64,000 bases of DNA from CAZGUH01 sp964529005. GTDB lineage: Bacteria; Actinomycetota; Acidimicrobiia; Acidimicrobiales; Ilumatobacteraceae. Each line of letters opens with the position of its first letter. Position 1 is the stretch's first letter. The translations under genes were made by a program, and so were the position numbers. Below, one piece after another: positions 50,986-63,602 of the stretch. Location of the stretch: positions 62,001 to 126,000 of the forward strand of contig CAZGUH010000005.1 of NCBI GenBank assembly GCA_964529005.1, given 5' to 3'. The notes beneath the pieces are model-generated. The model worked only from the letters and a program-made list of their open reading frames with translations. It was not told the origin of the DNA and made no database searches.

Positions 50986-52128
50986 TCAGTTCTTCTTCTT
51001 CGGACGGGCCGGCGACCCGCCGGGTCGGCCTGATCCCTGGGGACGCTGTACGCGCCCGGACGGCGTCGGTCGGTTCTTCGGCGGGGTAACTCGCTTGCTC
51101 GTCGTCGGCTGCGCCGCCGGCGCAGCCTTCGCCGCCGGCCCAGCCTTCGCCNNNNNNNNNNNNNNNNNNNNNNNNNNNNNNNNNNNNNNNNNNNNNNNNN
51201 NNNNNNNNNNNNNNNNNNNNNNNNNNNNNNNNNNNNNNNNNNNNNNNNNNNCAGCCTTCGCCGCCGGCCCAGCCTTCGCCTCCCGGGCAGCGGCGGCGTC
51301 GCGCTTGGCCTGCGCGAGGAGGCCACCGCCACCGCCGTCAGCCTTGGCCAGCTCCCGCGCCCGCTGGCTGGCAGCCTGTGCCTGCCGGCCGAGCGAGTGC
51401 TCACCCTTGTAGAAGCGGTGGGTGATGTACCACTGCTGGCCGATGCGGCACACGGTCTGCGTCATGTAGTAGATGACCAGACCGGTTGGGAAGAACAGCT
51501 GGATCGGCGCGAACGCCACCGGCAGGTACTGCATCAGCTTCTGCTGGCCTGCCGACATCGTCGGGCTCATCGTCGCGCGGGCGGCGACCATGCGCTGCTG
51601 GAGGTAGTAGAGCCCGCCGAGCGCCACCACCAGCAACACGTAGATGATGCCCACGCCGGGGCTGTCGCCGACGACCTCGGCGGGCGACTTGGCGAGGTCG
51701 AGCCCGAACGAGAGCATCTCGTCGCGTGGGTCGAGGCTGCGGAAGAGCTCACTCGTGTGAGAGAGGTAGCTCGGATCGAACGTGCCGTCCGCGCCCTTGT
51801 CGGTCAGCTTGTGCAGCACGCGGAACATCACGATGAAGACCGGGATTTGGAGCACCATCGGCAAGCACGAGGCGAGCGGGTTCACCTTGTGCTCCTGATA
51901 GAGCTTCATCATCTCTTCGTTGAGCTTCTGCCGATCGCCTCGGTGCTGCTGCTGGAGGCGTCGCATCTCCGGCTGGAGCCGCTGCATCTCGAGCATGCCC
52001 TTGGTGCTCTTCAGGGTGAGTGGCAGCAGCAGCACCATCACGCTCACGGCGACGAGCGCGATCGCGAACCCGTAGCTGTGGGTGAGGGCGTAGTACTGGC
52101 TGATCAGCCAGGCGCCAGCTTGGAACAC
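50986..52128 (-). CDS. yidC: Membrane protein insertase YidC (contains an assembly gap)
   Basis: 380 codons including 100 N. The OxaA/YidC core is complete: YGFAIALVAVSVMVLLLPLTLKS, EMMKLYQEHKVNPLASCLPMVLQIPVFIVMFRVL, GIIYVLLVVALGGLYYLQQRM and QYLPVAFAPIQLFFPTGLVIYYMTQT. The cytoplasmic tail (about 270-380) is Ala/Lys-rich with AKAGPA repeats, where the N run falls, and ends in the basic RPKKKN. The true tail length is unknown. The open frame continues on both sides of the gap. Confidence 0.93.
   Translation of the reverse strand: MFQAGAWLISQYYALTHSYGFAIALVAVSVMVLLLPLTLKSTKGMLEMQRLQPEMRRLQQQHRGDRQKLNEEMMKLYQEHKVNPLASCLPMVLQIPVFIVMFRVLHKLTDKGADGTFDPSYLSHTSELFRSLDPRDEMLSFGLDLAKSPAEVVGDSPGVGIIYVLLVVALGGLYYLQQRMVAARATMSPTMSAGQQKLMQYLPVAFAPIQLFFPTGLVIYYMTQTVCRIGQQWYITHRFYKGEHSLGRQAQAASQRARELAKADGGGGGLLAQAKRDAAAAREAKAGPAAKAXXXXXXXXXXXXXXXXXXXXXXXXXXXXXXXXXXAKAGPAAKAAPAAQPTTSKRVTPPKNRPTPSGRVQRPQGSGRPGGSPARPKKKN
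51152..51251. other. Assembly gap of 100 N flanked by identical 29-mers
   Basis: Exactly 100 N, the conventional length for a gap of unknown size. The 29 bases before it (51123-51151) are identical to the 29 after it (51252-51280). Both are parts of an 18-bp unit encoding AKAGPA in yidC. The gap may be a real tandem repeat or an unmerged overlap of two contig ends. Removing the gap and one copy (129 bp) would keep the frame. Confidence 0.9.
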
Positions 52129-52134
52129 GGCGAA

Positions 52135-52332
52135 TCACACGCCTTTCTCGGGAACCGGGTCGAACCCGGACGGACCGAAGGGTCGGCAGCGCGCCAGACG
52201 CCGCACCGTCAGCCACAGGCCGCGCACGGCGCCGTGCTCGGTGAGGGCGTCGATGGCGTATTCGCTGCACGACGGGAAGAAGCGACAGGGGGAGGGCAGG
52301 CCGGCGCCGTCGCGCTGGTACCACGCGATCAT
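52135..52332 (-). CDS. yidD: YidD membrane protein insertion factor
   Basis: 65 residues from ATG 52332. YidD pattern: WYQRDGAGLPSPCRFFPSCSEYAIDALTEHGAVRGLWLTVRRLARCRPFGPSGFDPVP. Three extra residues would result from CTG 52341, which overlaps the rnpA stop (CTGA). It aids YidC-dependent insertion (family knowledge). Position between rnpA and yidC is standard. Confidence 0.92.
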   Translation of the reverse strand: MIAWYQRDGAGLPSPCRFFPSCSEYAIDALTEHGAVRGLWLTVRRLARCRPFGPSGFDPVPEKGV

Positions 52333-52337
52333 CGCGA

Positions 52338-52700
52338 TCAGCCGCCGCTGGAGCGGGGTGAGGTGGTCGAGGTCGACATCGCTCGGACGCGTGCGATCAA
52401 CGCATCCACATCGAACTGGAGTTCGGTATACGACCGTGCGGCGGCGACGGGCTGCGCGCCGATCAGGTAGGCCCCGGGAGGCAGGTCGGATGCACGCGCC
52501 GCGAGCAGTTCGCGCAACCGCCGGCGCAACCGGTTCCGCACGACCGCCGTCCCGATGGCGCGGCCGATCGCGTAGGCCACCCGTGGCGGCGAATCGGATG
52601 GATCGTGGACGAACGTGCACCAGAGAACTCCGGCCCGGGTTCGGCGCCCCTCTCGCAGCAGGCGAGCGAACGCCCGGTGTCCCCGGACTCGACCGATCAA
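52338..52700 (-). CDS. rnpA: Ribonuclease P protein component
   Basis: 120 residues from TTG 52700, overlapping the rpmH stop by TTGA. RnpA features: FARLLREGRRTRAGVLW, RVAYAIGRAIGTAVVRNRLRRRLRELL. The protein binds the RNase P RNA and helps tRNA 5' processing. Confidence 0.94.
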   Translation of the reverse strand: MIGRVRGHRAFARLLREGRRTRAGVLWCTFVHDPSDSPPRVAYAIGRAIGTAVVRNRLRRRLRELLAARASDLPPGAYLIGAQPVAAARSYTELQFDVDALIARVRAMSTSTTSPRSSGG

Positions 52701-52831
52701 GCGGAGAGGCGCTTACGGCCCTTGGCGCGACGAGCCTTGAGGATGGCGCGCCCGGCGCGCGTGCTCATCCGCGCCCGGAACCCATGCTTGCGGGCACGGC
52801 GACGCTCGTTCGGTTGAAAGGTGCGCTTCAC
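52697..52831 (-). CDS. rpmH: 50S ribosomal protein L34
   Basis: 44 residues from GTG 52831, with GAGGAGG six to eight bases upstream. The sequence KRTFQPNERRRARKHGFRARMSTRAGRAILKARRAKGRKRLS is a typical L34. It is divergent from dnaA, the canonical rpmH-dnaA arrangement. Confidence 0.97.
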   Translation of the reverse strand: MKRTFQPNERRRARKHGFRARMSTRAGRAILKARRAKGRKRLSA

Positions 52832-53148
52832 GCGATCCTCCTCGAGGCCCGGGGGGCCATGCACAGACGTGGGGCGCACGACGTCGCGACAGCGCGATGC
52901 CCGCGGCACGGCCGCGATGCGCCAACCGGGACAGGCTACGGCGCTGCTGGGGGCGAGGCAACCGACGCGGGGGATCGCCGTCGGCCACGCCGCACGGAGA
53001 CATGCACGTCCCGTCCCAGGGCTCGTGAACGGGGCCGAAACGGCCGGTGCTAGCGTGTCCGATTTGGCGTCGGACTCGCCCGGCTCCGTTGTCCACATCG
53101 TGTGGATAATTTTGTGGACGATTGAGTGTCGCACGATCGGAGGTGCAG
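52832..53148. other. rpmH-dnaA intergenic region with three DnaA boxes
   Basis: 317 bp without a gene. The right end holds TTGTCCACA (53089-53097), TGTGGATAA (53101-53109, exact reverse of the TTATCCACA box) and TGTGGACGA (53113-53121) in close spacing, next to an AT-rich patch (ATAATTTTGTGG). This is a dnaA autoregulatory region and possibly part of oriC. The left two-thirds (52832-53080) is GC-rich with promoters expected for both genes, but I see no clear -35/-10 there. Confidence 0.85.
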
Positions 53149-54546
53149 GTGAGCGACCACGAACAGGTGTGGACAGCGGTCGCCGAGCTCCTTCGTGCAC
53201 AGGTGTCACAGGCGGTGTGGTTCGCCACCTTCAACGACGTGTTCGCCCTCGAGAGCGACCCCTCGACGCTGCGTGTCAGCGCCCCCAACACCCACGTGCG
53301 CGACCGCATCCTCAGCCGGTATCTGCCCCTGGTGCGCGACGCCCTGACGGAGATCGGCGCCGGCCATCGCCAGCTGCTGGTCGAGGTGCAGCCACTCGAG
53401 GCTGCGGTCGACGATCTCGTCGAAACATGGCGCGCCGACGACGGAGTCGCCGGCGCCGACGACGGCACGGCGACGGCAAGCGGGCCCGCCGCCGGGCGGT
53501 CGGCCGATCCGATGATCGACACCGCGGGGCTCAACCCGCGCTACACGTTCGAGACGTTCGTCAAGGGGCAGTCGAACCAGTTCGCTCTCGCGGCCTCGCT
53601 GCGCGTCGCCGAGACACCCGGGCGCTCGTACAACCCGCTGTTCATCTACGGCTCGGCAGGGTTGGGCAAGACCCACCTGCTGCATGCCATCGGGCACTAC
53701 GTGCACCAGAACTACCAACACGACGTCGTGCGCTACGTCTCCACCGAGACGTTCCTCAACGAGTACGTCGACGCCATCCGTACCAACACCACGGCGAACT
53801 TCAAGCGTCGCTATCGCGACATCGACGTCCTGCTCATCGACGACATCCAGTTCATGGAAGGGAAGGAAGGGCTCCAGGAGGAGTTCTTCCACACGTTCAA
53901 CTCGCTGCACGGCGCGAACAAGCAGATCGTCATCTCCAGCGACCGCATGCCCGATGCGATCCCGACGTTGGAGGAGCGCCTGCGCGGCCGCTTCAAGTGG
54001 GGCCTGATCACCGACGTGCAGCCGCCGGACATGGAGACCCGTCTGGCGATCCTGCGCAACAAGGCCGAGCGCGACCACAGCCCGCTGCCCGGCGAGACGC
54101 TGGAGTTCATCGCTACCCACATCACCACGAACATCCGCGAACTCGAGGGCGCGCTGATCCGTGTCACCGCGTACGCCAGCTTGAACCACGTGCCGATCAC
54201 CACGCACCTCGCCGAGCAGCTGCTGGGCGACCTGCTGTCCGACAGCACGCCCAAGGCCCGCACCGACGAAGAGTTGCTCGGCGAGATCGCCATCATCCTC
54301 GGCTACAGCGTGGAGGCCCTGCGCGGCAAGAGCCGGCAGCGGCCTCTGGTCACCGGCCGGCAGATGGCGATGTACGTGTTCCGTGAGCTCACCGACTTGA
54401 GCTATCCGGCGATCGCCCGGCTCTTCGGCGGCCGTGACCACACGACCGTCATCCATGCCGTCGAGAAGATCCAGCGCTTGATGAAAGAGCGCAAGCAGAT
54501 CTACGACCAGGTGACCGACCTGATCCAACGACTGAAGATGGCGTGA
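53149..54546 (+). CDS. dnaA: Chromosomal replication initiator DnaA
   Basis: 465 residues from GTG 53149, with GGAGG five bases upstream. Domain I (about 1-90, VWTAVAELLRAQVSQAVWF), an acidic domain II linker (95-130), AAA+ domain III with GSAGLGKTHLLHAIG, VLLIDDIQFMEGK and NIRELEGALIR, and domain IV ending GRDHTTVIHAVEKIQRLM, which reads the DnaA box. The length is slightly below Streptomyces because domain II is short. Confidence 0.97.
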   Translation: MSDHEQVWTAVAELLRAQVSQAVWFATFNDVFALESDPSTLRVSAPNTHVRDRILSRYLPLVRDALTEIGAGHRQLLVEVQPLEAAVDDLVETWRADDGVAGADDGTATASGPAAGRSADPMIDTAGLNPRYTFETFVKGQSNQFALAASLRVAETPGRSYNPLFIYGSAGLGKTHLLHAIGHYVHQNYQHDVVRYVSTETFLNEYVDAIRTNTTANFKRRYRDIDVLLIDDIQFMEGKEGLQEEFFHTFNSLHGANKQIVISSDRMPDAIPTLEERLRGRFKWGLITDVQPPDMETRLAILRNKAERDHSPLPGETLEFIATHITTNIRELEGALIRVTAYASLNHVPITTHLAEQLLGDLLSDSTPKARTDEELLGEIAIILGYSVEALRGKSRQRPLVTGRQMAMYVFRELTDLSYPAIARLFGGRDHTTVIHAVEKIQRLMKERKQIYDQVTDLIQRLKMA

Positions 54547-54808
54547 TGGGACGGGAAGGGCGCACGAGGGCACAAGGCTGCCCACATGCGGGTGTGGACG
54601 GCGGTGTTCACAACGCGGCCCGGGCCGTGGACGAGCGCACGTTGTCCACCGAACGACACCGGCGCCATTCGACGCGCGGTGGATCACGCCGGCACCACTG
54701 TGGACGCCGTCGTCGGCTCTACGCTGCGCAGACACGCGTTCTCCCCAATCCACAGCGCCTATTACCGCTATTACCTCTTCATCACCATCTGATGGGAAAG
54801 GTCGCACC
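54547..54808. other. oriC: Origin of replication candidate (dnaA-dnaN spacer)
   Basis: 262 bp without a gene. DnaA-box-like 9-mers: TGTGGACGG (54593), CGTGGACGA (54626), TTGTCCACC (54642), TGTGGACGC (54699) and CAATCCACA (54746). Right after the last, the comparatively AT-rich 54759-54795 holds a tandem repeat CTATTACC (54759-54766 and 54768-54775), a candidate unwinding element. With the boxes before dnaA this is the classical actinobacterial oriC. Confidence 0.85.
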
Positions 54809-55903
54809 GTGAAGTTCCGCTGCGAGCGTGAAGTCCTCGCCGATGCTCTCGCCACGGCCGGTCGTGCCGCCTCGGGGCGCAGTGGCGCTCTTCCCGTGTT
54901 GTCCGGCGTTCGACTCGAACTGAGTGGCGACAAGCTCACCGTCACCGGCAGCGATCTCGAGCTCACGATTCAGCTCGACGTCGCCGTCGGCGGCGAAGAC
55001 GACGGAGCGATCGTTCTCCCCGCACGGCTGGCTGCCGACATCGTGCGCTCGCTCGCTCCAGGCAAAGTCGACGTGGCCGCCGCGGGCGACGACGTCACGA
55101 TCAGCAGCGGGCGGTCGCAGTTCAGCGTTCGGCCGTTGTCGATCGACGACTATCCACGGCTGGTCACCAACACGTCGAGCGCCGTCACCTTGCCGGCGGC
55201 CGAGGTCGGAGAGGCGTTGCGCCAGGTGGTGCGAGCGGCGAGCACCGATGAGGCCCGACCGATCCTCACCGGCGTGCTGCTCGCCGCCGAACAGGATGGG
55301 CTGCGGATGGTGGCGACCGACTCCTACCGGCTCGCCGTGCGGGACCTGCCGGGCACCAGCGTGCTCGGCGCCGACCAGAAGGTGCTCATCCCCAGCCGCG
55401 CGTTGAGCGAGCTCCAGCGCCTTCTCGGCGGCGAAGGCGAGCTCGCAGTGCGCCTCGGAGAGCGCGACGCCACGTTCGAGGTCGGCGGCACGCGGCTCAC
55501 CACCCGCCTGATCGAAGGCGAGTTCCCGAACTACCGGCAGCTGATCCCGAGCAGCTACCCGAACGTCCTCACGGTGGGCCGCGAGGCGCTGCTCGAAGCG
55601 GTGCGCCGGGTCAAGATCCTGGCGCGCGACGCCACGCCGGTACGCCTCCAGATGCTCTCCGACAGCGTCCGCCTGACCGCGATCACGCAGGACGTGGGCA
55701 ACGCGGTCGAGGAGATCGACGCCAAGCTCGAGGGATCCGAGCTCACCGTGGCGTTCAACCCGGATTACCTCGCCGCCGGCGTCGAGGCGGCCGCTGCGGA
55801 CGAGGTCACGTTGTCGACCCTCGATGCGCTCAAGCCGGCGGTCGTGCGCGGGGTCGATCGCCCGGATTACCTCTACCTGCTGATGCCGGTGCGCGTGCCG
55901 TGA
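54809..55903 (+). CDS. dnaN: DNA polymerase III beta sliding clamp
   Basis: 364 residues from GTG 54809. KFRCEREVLADALATAGRAASGRSGALPVLSGVRLEL opens clamp domain 1. IEGEFPNYRQLIPSSYP and the C-terminal RPDYLYLLMPVRVP are typical. The clamp tethers DNA polymerase. It is followed 25 bp later by recF. Confidence 0.97.
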   Translation: MKFRCEREVLADALATAGRAASGRSGALPVLSGVRLELSGDKLTVTGSDLELTIQLDVAVGGEDDGAIVLPARLAADIVRSLAPGKVDVAAAGDDVTISSGRSQFSVRPLSIDDYPRLVTNTSSAVTLPAAEVGEALRQVVRAASTDEARPILTGVLLAAEQDGLRMVATDSYRLAVRDLPGTSVLGADQKVLIPSRALSELQRLLGGEGELAVRLGERDATFEVGGTRLTTRLIEGEFPNYRQLIPSSYPNVLTVGREALLEAVRRVKILARDATPVRLQMLSDSVRLTAITQDVGNAVEEIDAKLEGSELTVAFNPDYLAAGVEAAAADEVTLSTLDALKPAVVRGVDRPDYLYLLMPVRVP

Positions 55904-55928
55904 GGCCGGCGCTCGCGCGTCTCGACTG

Positions 55929-57005
55929 ATGCACGTCGCCCGCATCGAGCTCGTCGATTTCCGCAACTACCGCAACGCCACCTTCGACCTCTCCGACGGC
56001 GTCACCGCCATCGTCGGGGCCAACGGCCAAGGCAAGACGAACCTCGTCGAGGCGCTGTCGTATCTGGCCACGCTGGACAGCTTCCGCGACGCGCCGAGCG
56101 ATGCGCTCGTGCGATCGGGCAGCGACACGGCGATCGTGCGCGCCGTCGTCGTGCACGAGGACGGTCGCGAGATCACCGTCGAAGCGGAGATCCAGCGCAC
56201 GGGACGCAATCGTGTGCAGATCAACAAGCAGCGGCTGGCGCGGACGCGCGAGCTGCTGGGCGTCGTCCGAGTGACCGTGTTCTCGCCGGACGATCTCGAG
56301 CTGGTGAAGGCTGGCCCCGCGGGTCGACGGCGGTTCATGGACGCGGCGCTGGTCGCGCTGGCGCTGAAGAACGATCGGCTGCGACTCGACCTGGAACGGG
56401 TGCTGAAGCAGCGCAACACGCTGCTGAAGCAGGCAGGAGGCCGGCTTTCGGACGAGATCGGCACGACGCTCGACGTGTGGGACGCGCAGCTCGCCGAAGT
56501 GGGCGAGCAGCTCGGACGGGCACGCGCCGCGTTCGTGGCGCGGTTGTCGCCGTTGTTGCAGGCGGCGTACGAGCAATTGGCCGGCGCCGCAACCGCAGTG
56601 GAGGCGGTGTACGAACCGGCGTGGCGCCAGCGTGGGCTGGCGGCCGCGCTGGCGGCGGCCCGCGTCGACGACGTGCGGCGCGGCGTGTCGACGGTCGGAC
56701 CGCACCGCGACGAGCTCGACCTGTCGATCAACGCGATGCCGGCGCGCACCCACGCGTCGCAGGGCGAGCAGCGGACGCTCGCGCTCGCTCTGCGCTTGGC
56801 CGCCCACCGGCTGGTCACAGAGCGCACCGAGATGTCTCCGGTGCTGGTGTTGGACGACGTGCTGAGCGAGCTCGACCCGTCGCGATGCGCAGCGCTGCTG
56901 GCGAACCTTCCGCCCGGGCAAGTGTTGATCACCACCGCTGGGCGTCTGCCCGACGCGGCTCATCCGGATCACGTCGTACGCATCCGCGCCGACGTGATGA
57001 ACTGA
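55929..57005 (+). CDS. recF: DNA repair ATPase RecF
   Basis: 358 residues. Start HVARIELVDFRNYRNATFDLSDGVTAIVGANGQGKTNLVEAL (Walker A), SMC-like signature THASQGEQRTLALALRLA, and Walker B SPVLVLDDVLSELDPSR. It loads RecA at gaps. Four bases separate it from the DUF721 gene. Confidence 0.96.
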   Translation: MHVARIELVDFRNYRNATFDLSDGVTAIVGANGQGKTNLVEALSYLATLDSFRDAPSDALVRSGSDTAIVRAVVVHEDGREITVEAEIQRTGRNRVQINKQRLARTRELLGVVRVTVFSPDDLELVKAGPAGRRRFMDAALVALALKNDRLRLDLERVLKQRNTLLKQAGGRLSDEIGTTLDVWDAQLAEVGEQLGRARAAFVARLSPLLQAAYEQLAGAATAVEAVYEPAWRQRGLAAALAAARVDDVRRGVSTVGPHRDELDLSINAMPARTHASQGEQRTLALALRLAAHRLVTERTEMSPVLVLDDVLSELDPSRCAALLANLPPGQVLITTAGRLPDAAHPDHVVRIRADVMN

Positions 57006-57009
57006 GGCG

Positions 57010-57306
57010 ATGGAGCGCGAGCCGAGATCGATCGGCGACGGCCTCGACGGGCTGATGCGGTCCTTGCGCGGCTCCAGCCGCGCCTCGGTCGGGGGGGTTT
57101 TCGGACGCTGGGCCGACGCCGTAGGCCCCACCGTCGCCGCGCACGCGGCGCCGCGCAAGCTCGACGGAACGCACCTCGTCGTGGAGGTCGACGAACCGGG
57201 GTGGGCGACCCAGCTGCGGTTCCTCGACGCCGACATCAAGCGACGCCTGTCGGCGGTCGCAGGGGTCACGGTCGAGACCATCGAGGTCCGCGTCCGCCGG
57301 TCCTGA
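57010..57306 (+). CDS. DUF721/DciA-like protein
   Basis: 98 residues: GVFGRWADAVGPTVAAHAAPRKLDGTHLVVEVDEPGWATQLRFLDADIKRRLSA. The DUF721 family between recF and gyrB is an actinobacterial hallmark. Related DciA proteins act as replicative helicase operators in bacteria that lack DnaC, fitting the presence of dnaB here. The gene is complete. Confidence 0.85.
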   Translation: MEREPRSIGDGLDGLMRSLRGSSRASVGGVFGRWADAVGPTVAAHAAPRKLDGTHLVVEVDEPGWATQLRFLDADIKRRLSAVAGVTVETIEVRVRRS

Positions 57307-57388
57307 GGTGCTGATCGCGGGGGTCTGCGACACCCCGTTGGTAGGCTGGAGGCATCGTGATCCGGGCTTTCCGAGCGTGTCCACGCCT

Positions 57389-57411
57389 GCCCCGCTGCCG
57401 ATCTGCGGGGC
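57389..57411 (+). other. Stem-loop in the gyrB leader
   Basis: GCCCCGC (57389-57395) and GCGGGGC (57405-57411) pair around a 9-base loop in the 216-bp gap (57307-57522) before gyrB. A -10-like TAGGCT lies at 57343-57348, so the hairpin would be in the gyrB leader. Roles in gyrB control or mRNA stability are possible. Nothing else is seen in this gap. Confidence 0.4.
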
Positions 57412-57522
57412 CACAACGCGGGCTCGCTGTACCCCATCCGGCATCCGCTGTCGCCACCGGGCCAGTACCCCAGACCACGCCGACTGTGTTCATGGTTCCC
57501 CTCCCGATGTCCCGAGGTATGT

Positions 57523-59478
<1,956 letters not shown>

Positions 59479-59496
59479 TGACCACAGGACACTTCG

Positions 59497-61983
<2,487 letters not shown>

Positions 61984-62017
61984 CGGGCTGTCGCCGACGA
62001 ACCGACTCTCGCACGTG

Positions 62018-62037
62018 CCGGCCGCAGTCGCGGCCGG
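62018..62037 (+). terminator. Stem-loop after gyrA
   Basis: CCGGCCGC and GCGGCCGG form an 8-bp stem with loop AGTC, about 34 bp after the gyrA stop. No T-run follows. Probable terminator of the gyrB-gyrA unit. Confidence 0.5.
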
Positions 62038-62091
62038 GGCGATGTGCTCGTGGCTCGGCCACCGACCGATGTCGTCGTTCGGAGGTGCGCC

Positions 62092-62463
62092 GTGCGCCGA
62101 GGAGACGATGCAGGCAGTGCGTCGTCGTTGGCGCTCGTCGTCGTCGCCGTCGCCGTGATGGTCGCCGTCACCGCTGGACACGCGGGACGGGTCCTCGTCG
62201 ATCGCCAACGGGCGCAAGCCGCCGCGGACGCGACCGCGCTCGCCGTCGCGCACGGAGGGGCAGCGCGTGCCGCCGAGATCGCCTCGGCGAACGGCGCGCA
62301 GCTCGTGGACGTCTCCGTCACGGGCGGGGGAGCAGCGGTGTCGGTCACCGTGCGCGTCGGCTCAGCCGTCGCGTCGGCACGCGCGCAGGGGGCGGTTCCG
62401 CCCCCGGTGATGGGCAGGGCGCGGGCATCTCCGAGACCTGGTTCTCTACACTCGTCCCGGTGA
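62092..62463 (+). CDS. TadE/TadG-like membrane-anchored pseudopilin protein
   Basis: 123 residues from GTG 62092, with GGAGGTG six bases upstream. A single N-terminal hydrophobic helix (ALVVVAVAVMVAVTAGHAGRVLVDRQRAQAAADATALAVAHGGAARAA) is followed by a small beta-rich outer part. The QRAQAAADATALAVA segment is typical of TadE/TadG-like proteins in the Flp pilus/secretion neighbourhood, which are normally near a TadA-type ATPase. No such gene is here. The stop overlaps the next gene (GTGA). Confidence 0.7.
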   Translation: MRRGDDAGSASSLALVVVAVAVMVAVTAGHAGRVLVDRQRAQAAADATALAVAHGGAARAAEIASANGAQLVDVSVTGGGAAVSVTVRVGSAVASARAQGAVPPPVMGRARASPRPGSLHSSR

Positions 62464-63602
62464 CCCCGAGCGACCGCAACGGTGACACGCTCGACGACAG
62501 CGCATCGTCAACCCCAGCAGGCCCCACCGCGCCGGTGGGCCGCTCGGCCGGGCGCGTCCCCGACCCGCGCCGCGACGACACCACGTCGCTGCCGACCGTG
62601 CGGTCTCGCGGTCGCCGGCCCAGTCCTCAGACGTCCAGTGAGGCCCCCAGCACGCGGGCGCGCGCCAAGGCAGCGAACGGTCGCGCCAGGCCGCTCGATG
62701 GGCGAACGCCGGGTCGTGCCGCGCCGACGGACGAAACCGGCGAGATCACGACGATGGTCGCCGCGATCCCCGCCTCACCAACGGACCAGGACGCCGCGCC
62801 GGAGGCCGCCGTGGATGGCTCGCCGCCGTCGGCGCCGTCGGTGACCGTCACCACTCCGATCCCGAGCCTGTACGACGGCGACGCCGATGCGCACCACGAC
62901 AACGGGGCCCCGCCGCCCCCGGCCTCCGCGGCCCCGTCGTCGGTCGGGTTGGTGACCGAGCCGATCGAGCGCATCGACGGCGGTGACGCGCCCCGCACGG
63001 CCAGCGTCGTCGTGCCGGTGTCGCGCCCGCCCGCGGATGTCCCGCTGGCTGCCGAGCCCGCGCCGGCGTTCCGCCCGGCGCAGAGCCCCATCCTCTGGCG
63101 GCGCCGCCCGCGGGTGCGGCGGGTCACGCGCGTCGTCCGTCACGTCGATCCGTGGAGCGTCTTCAAGATCTCCCTCGTCTTCAGCGCCGTCCTCTACGGG
63201 GTGTGCCTGACCAGCGGAGTCCTGCTCTGGGAGGTGGCGCAGTCGACCGGCACCGTCGACAACGTCGAGCGCTTCCTGGAGTCCGGCGGGTGGGAGACGT
63301 TCGAGTTCAAAGGTGGCGAGATCTTCCACCACATGTGGATCGGCGGTCTGTTCGCCGCCGCGGGCCTCGTCGGTCTGGCGGTGCTGACGGCGACGCTGTT
63401 CAACCTGATCACCGACCTCGTCGGCGGTGTGCGCGTCACGGTGCTGGAGGAAGAGGTCGTCATCCACGAGCAGACCCGCCGTCCCGGTCGCTGGCAGGCG
63501 GTGCGGGCGAAGCTGATCCCCGAGGTCGAGCCCGACGACGAGATCGTCAGCGGAAGCGACGGCGGGATCGACGCCGACCGTCAGGCGCCGACGGCTGGCT
63601 GA
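62460..63602 (+). CDS. DUF3566 membrane protein
   Basis: 380 residues from GTG 62460. The first ~210 residues are disordered and rich in Pro, Ser, Thr and Ala. The C-terminal DUF3566 domain (VRHVDPWSVFKISLVFSAVLYGVCLTSGVLLWEVAQSTG ... FHHMWIGGLFAAAGLVGLAVLTATLFNLITDLVGGVRVTVLEEE) has two membrane helices. The family follows gyrA in many actinobacteria (for example Rv0007). A short, basic/acidic cytoplasmic tail ends the protein. The function is unknown. Confidence 0.85.
   Translation: MTPSDRNGDTLDDSASSTPAGPTAPVGRSAGRVPDPRRDDTTSLPTVRSRGRRPSPQTSSEAPSTRARAKAANGRARPLDGRTPGRAAPTDETGEITTMVAAIPASPTDQDAAPEAAVDGSPPSAPSVTVTTPIPSLYDGDADAHHDNGAPPPPASAAPSSVGLVTEPIERIDGGDAPRTASVVVPVSRPPADVPLAAEPAPAFRPAQSPILWRRRPRVRRVTRVVRHVDPWSVFKISLVFSAVLYGVCLTSGVLLWEVAQSTGTVDNVERFLESGGWETFEFKGGEIFHHMWIGGLFAAAGLVGLAVLTATLFNLITDLVGGVRVTVLEEEVVIHEQTRRPGRWQAVRAKLIPEVEPDDEIVSGSDGGIDADRQAPTAG

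Noticed and set aside
54543..54812. Small frame across oriC (89 residues)
   Set aside because: Covers DnaA boxes, no protein features.
53206..54966. 586-residue minus-strand frame over dnaA
   Set aside because: Antisense to dnaA and the dnaA-dnaN spacer, no family similarity.
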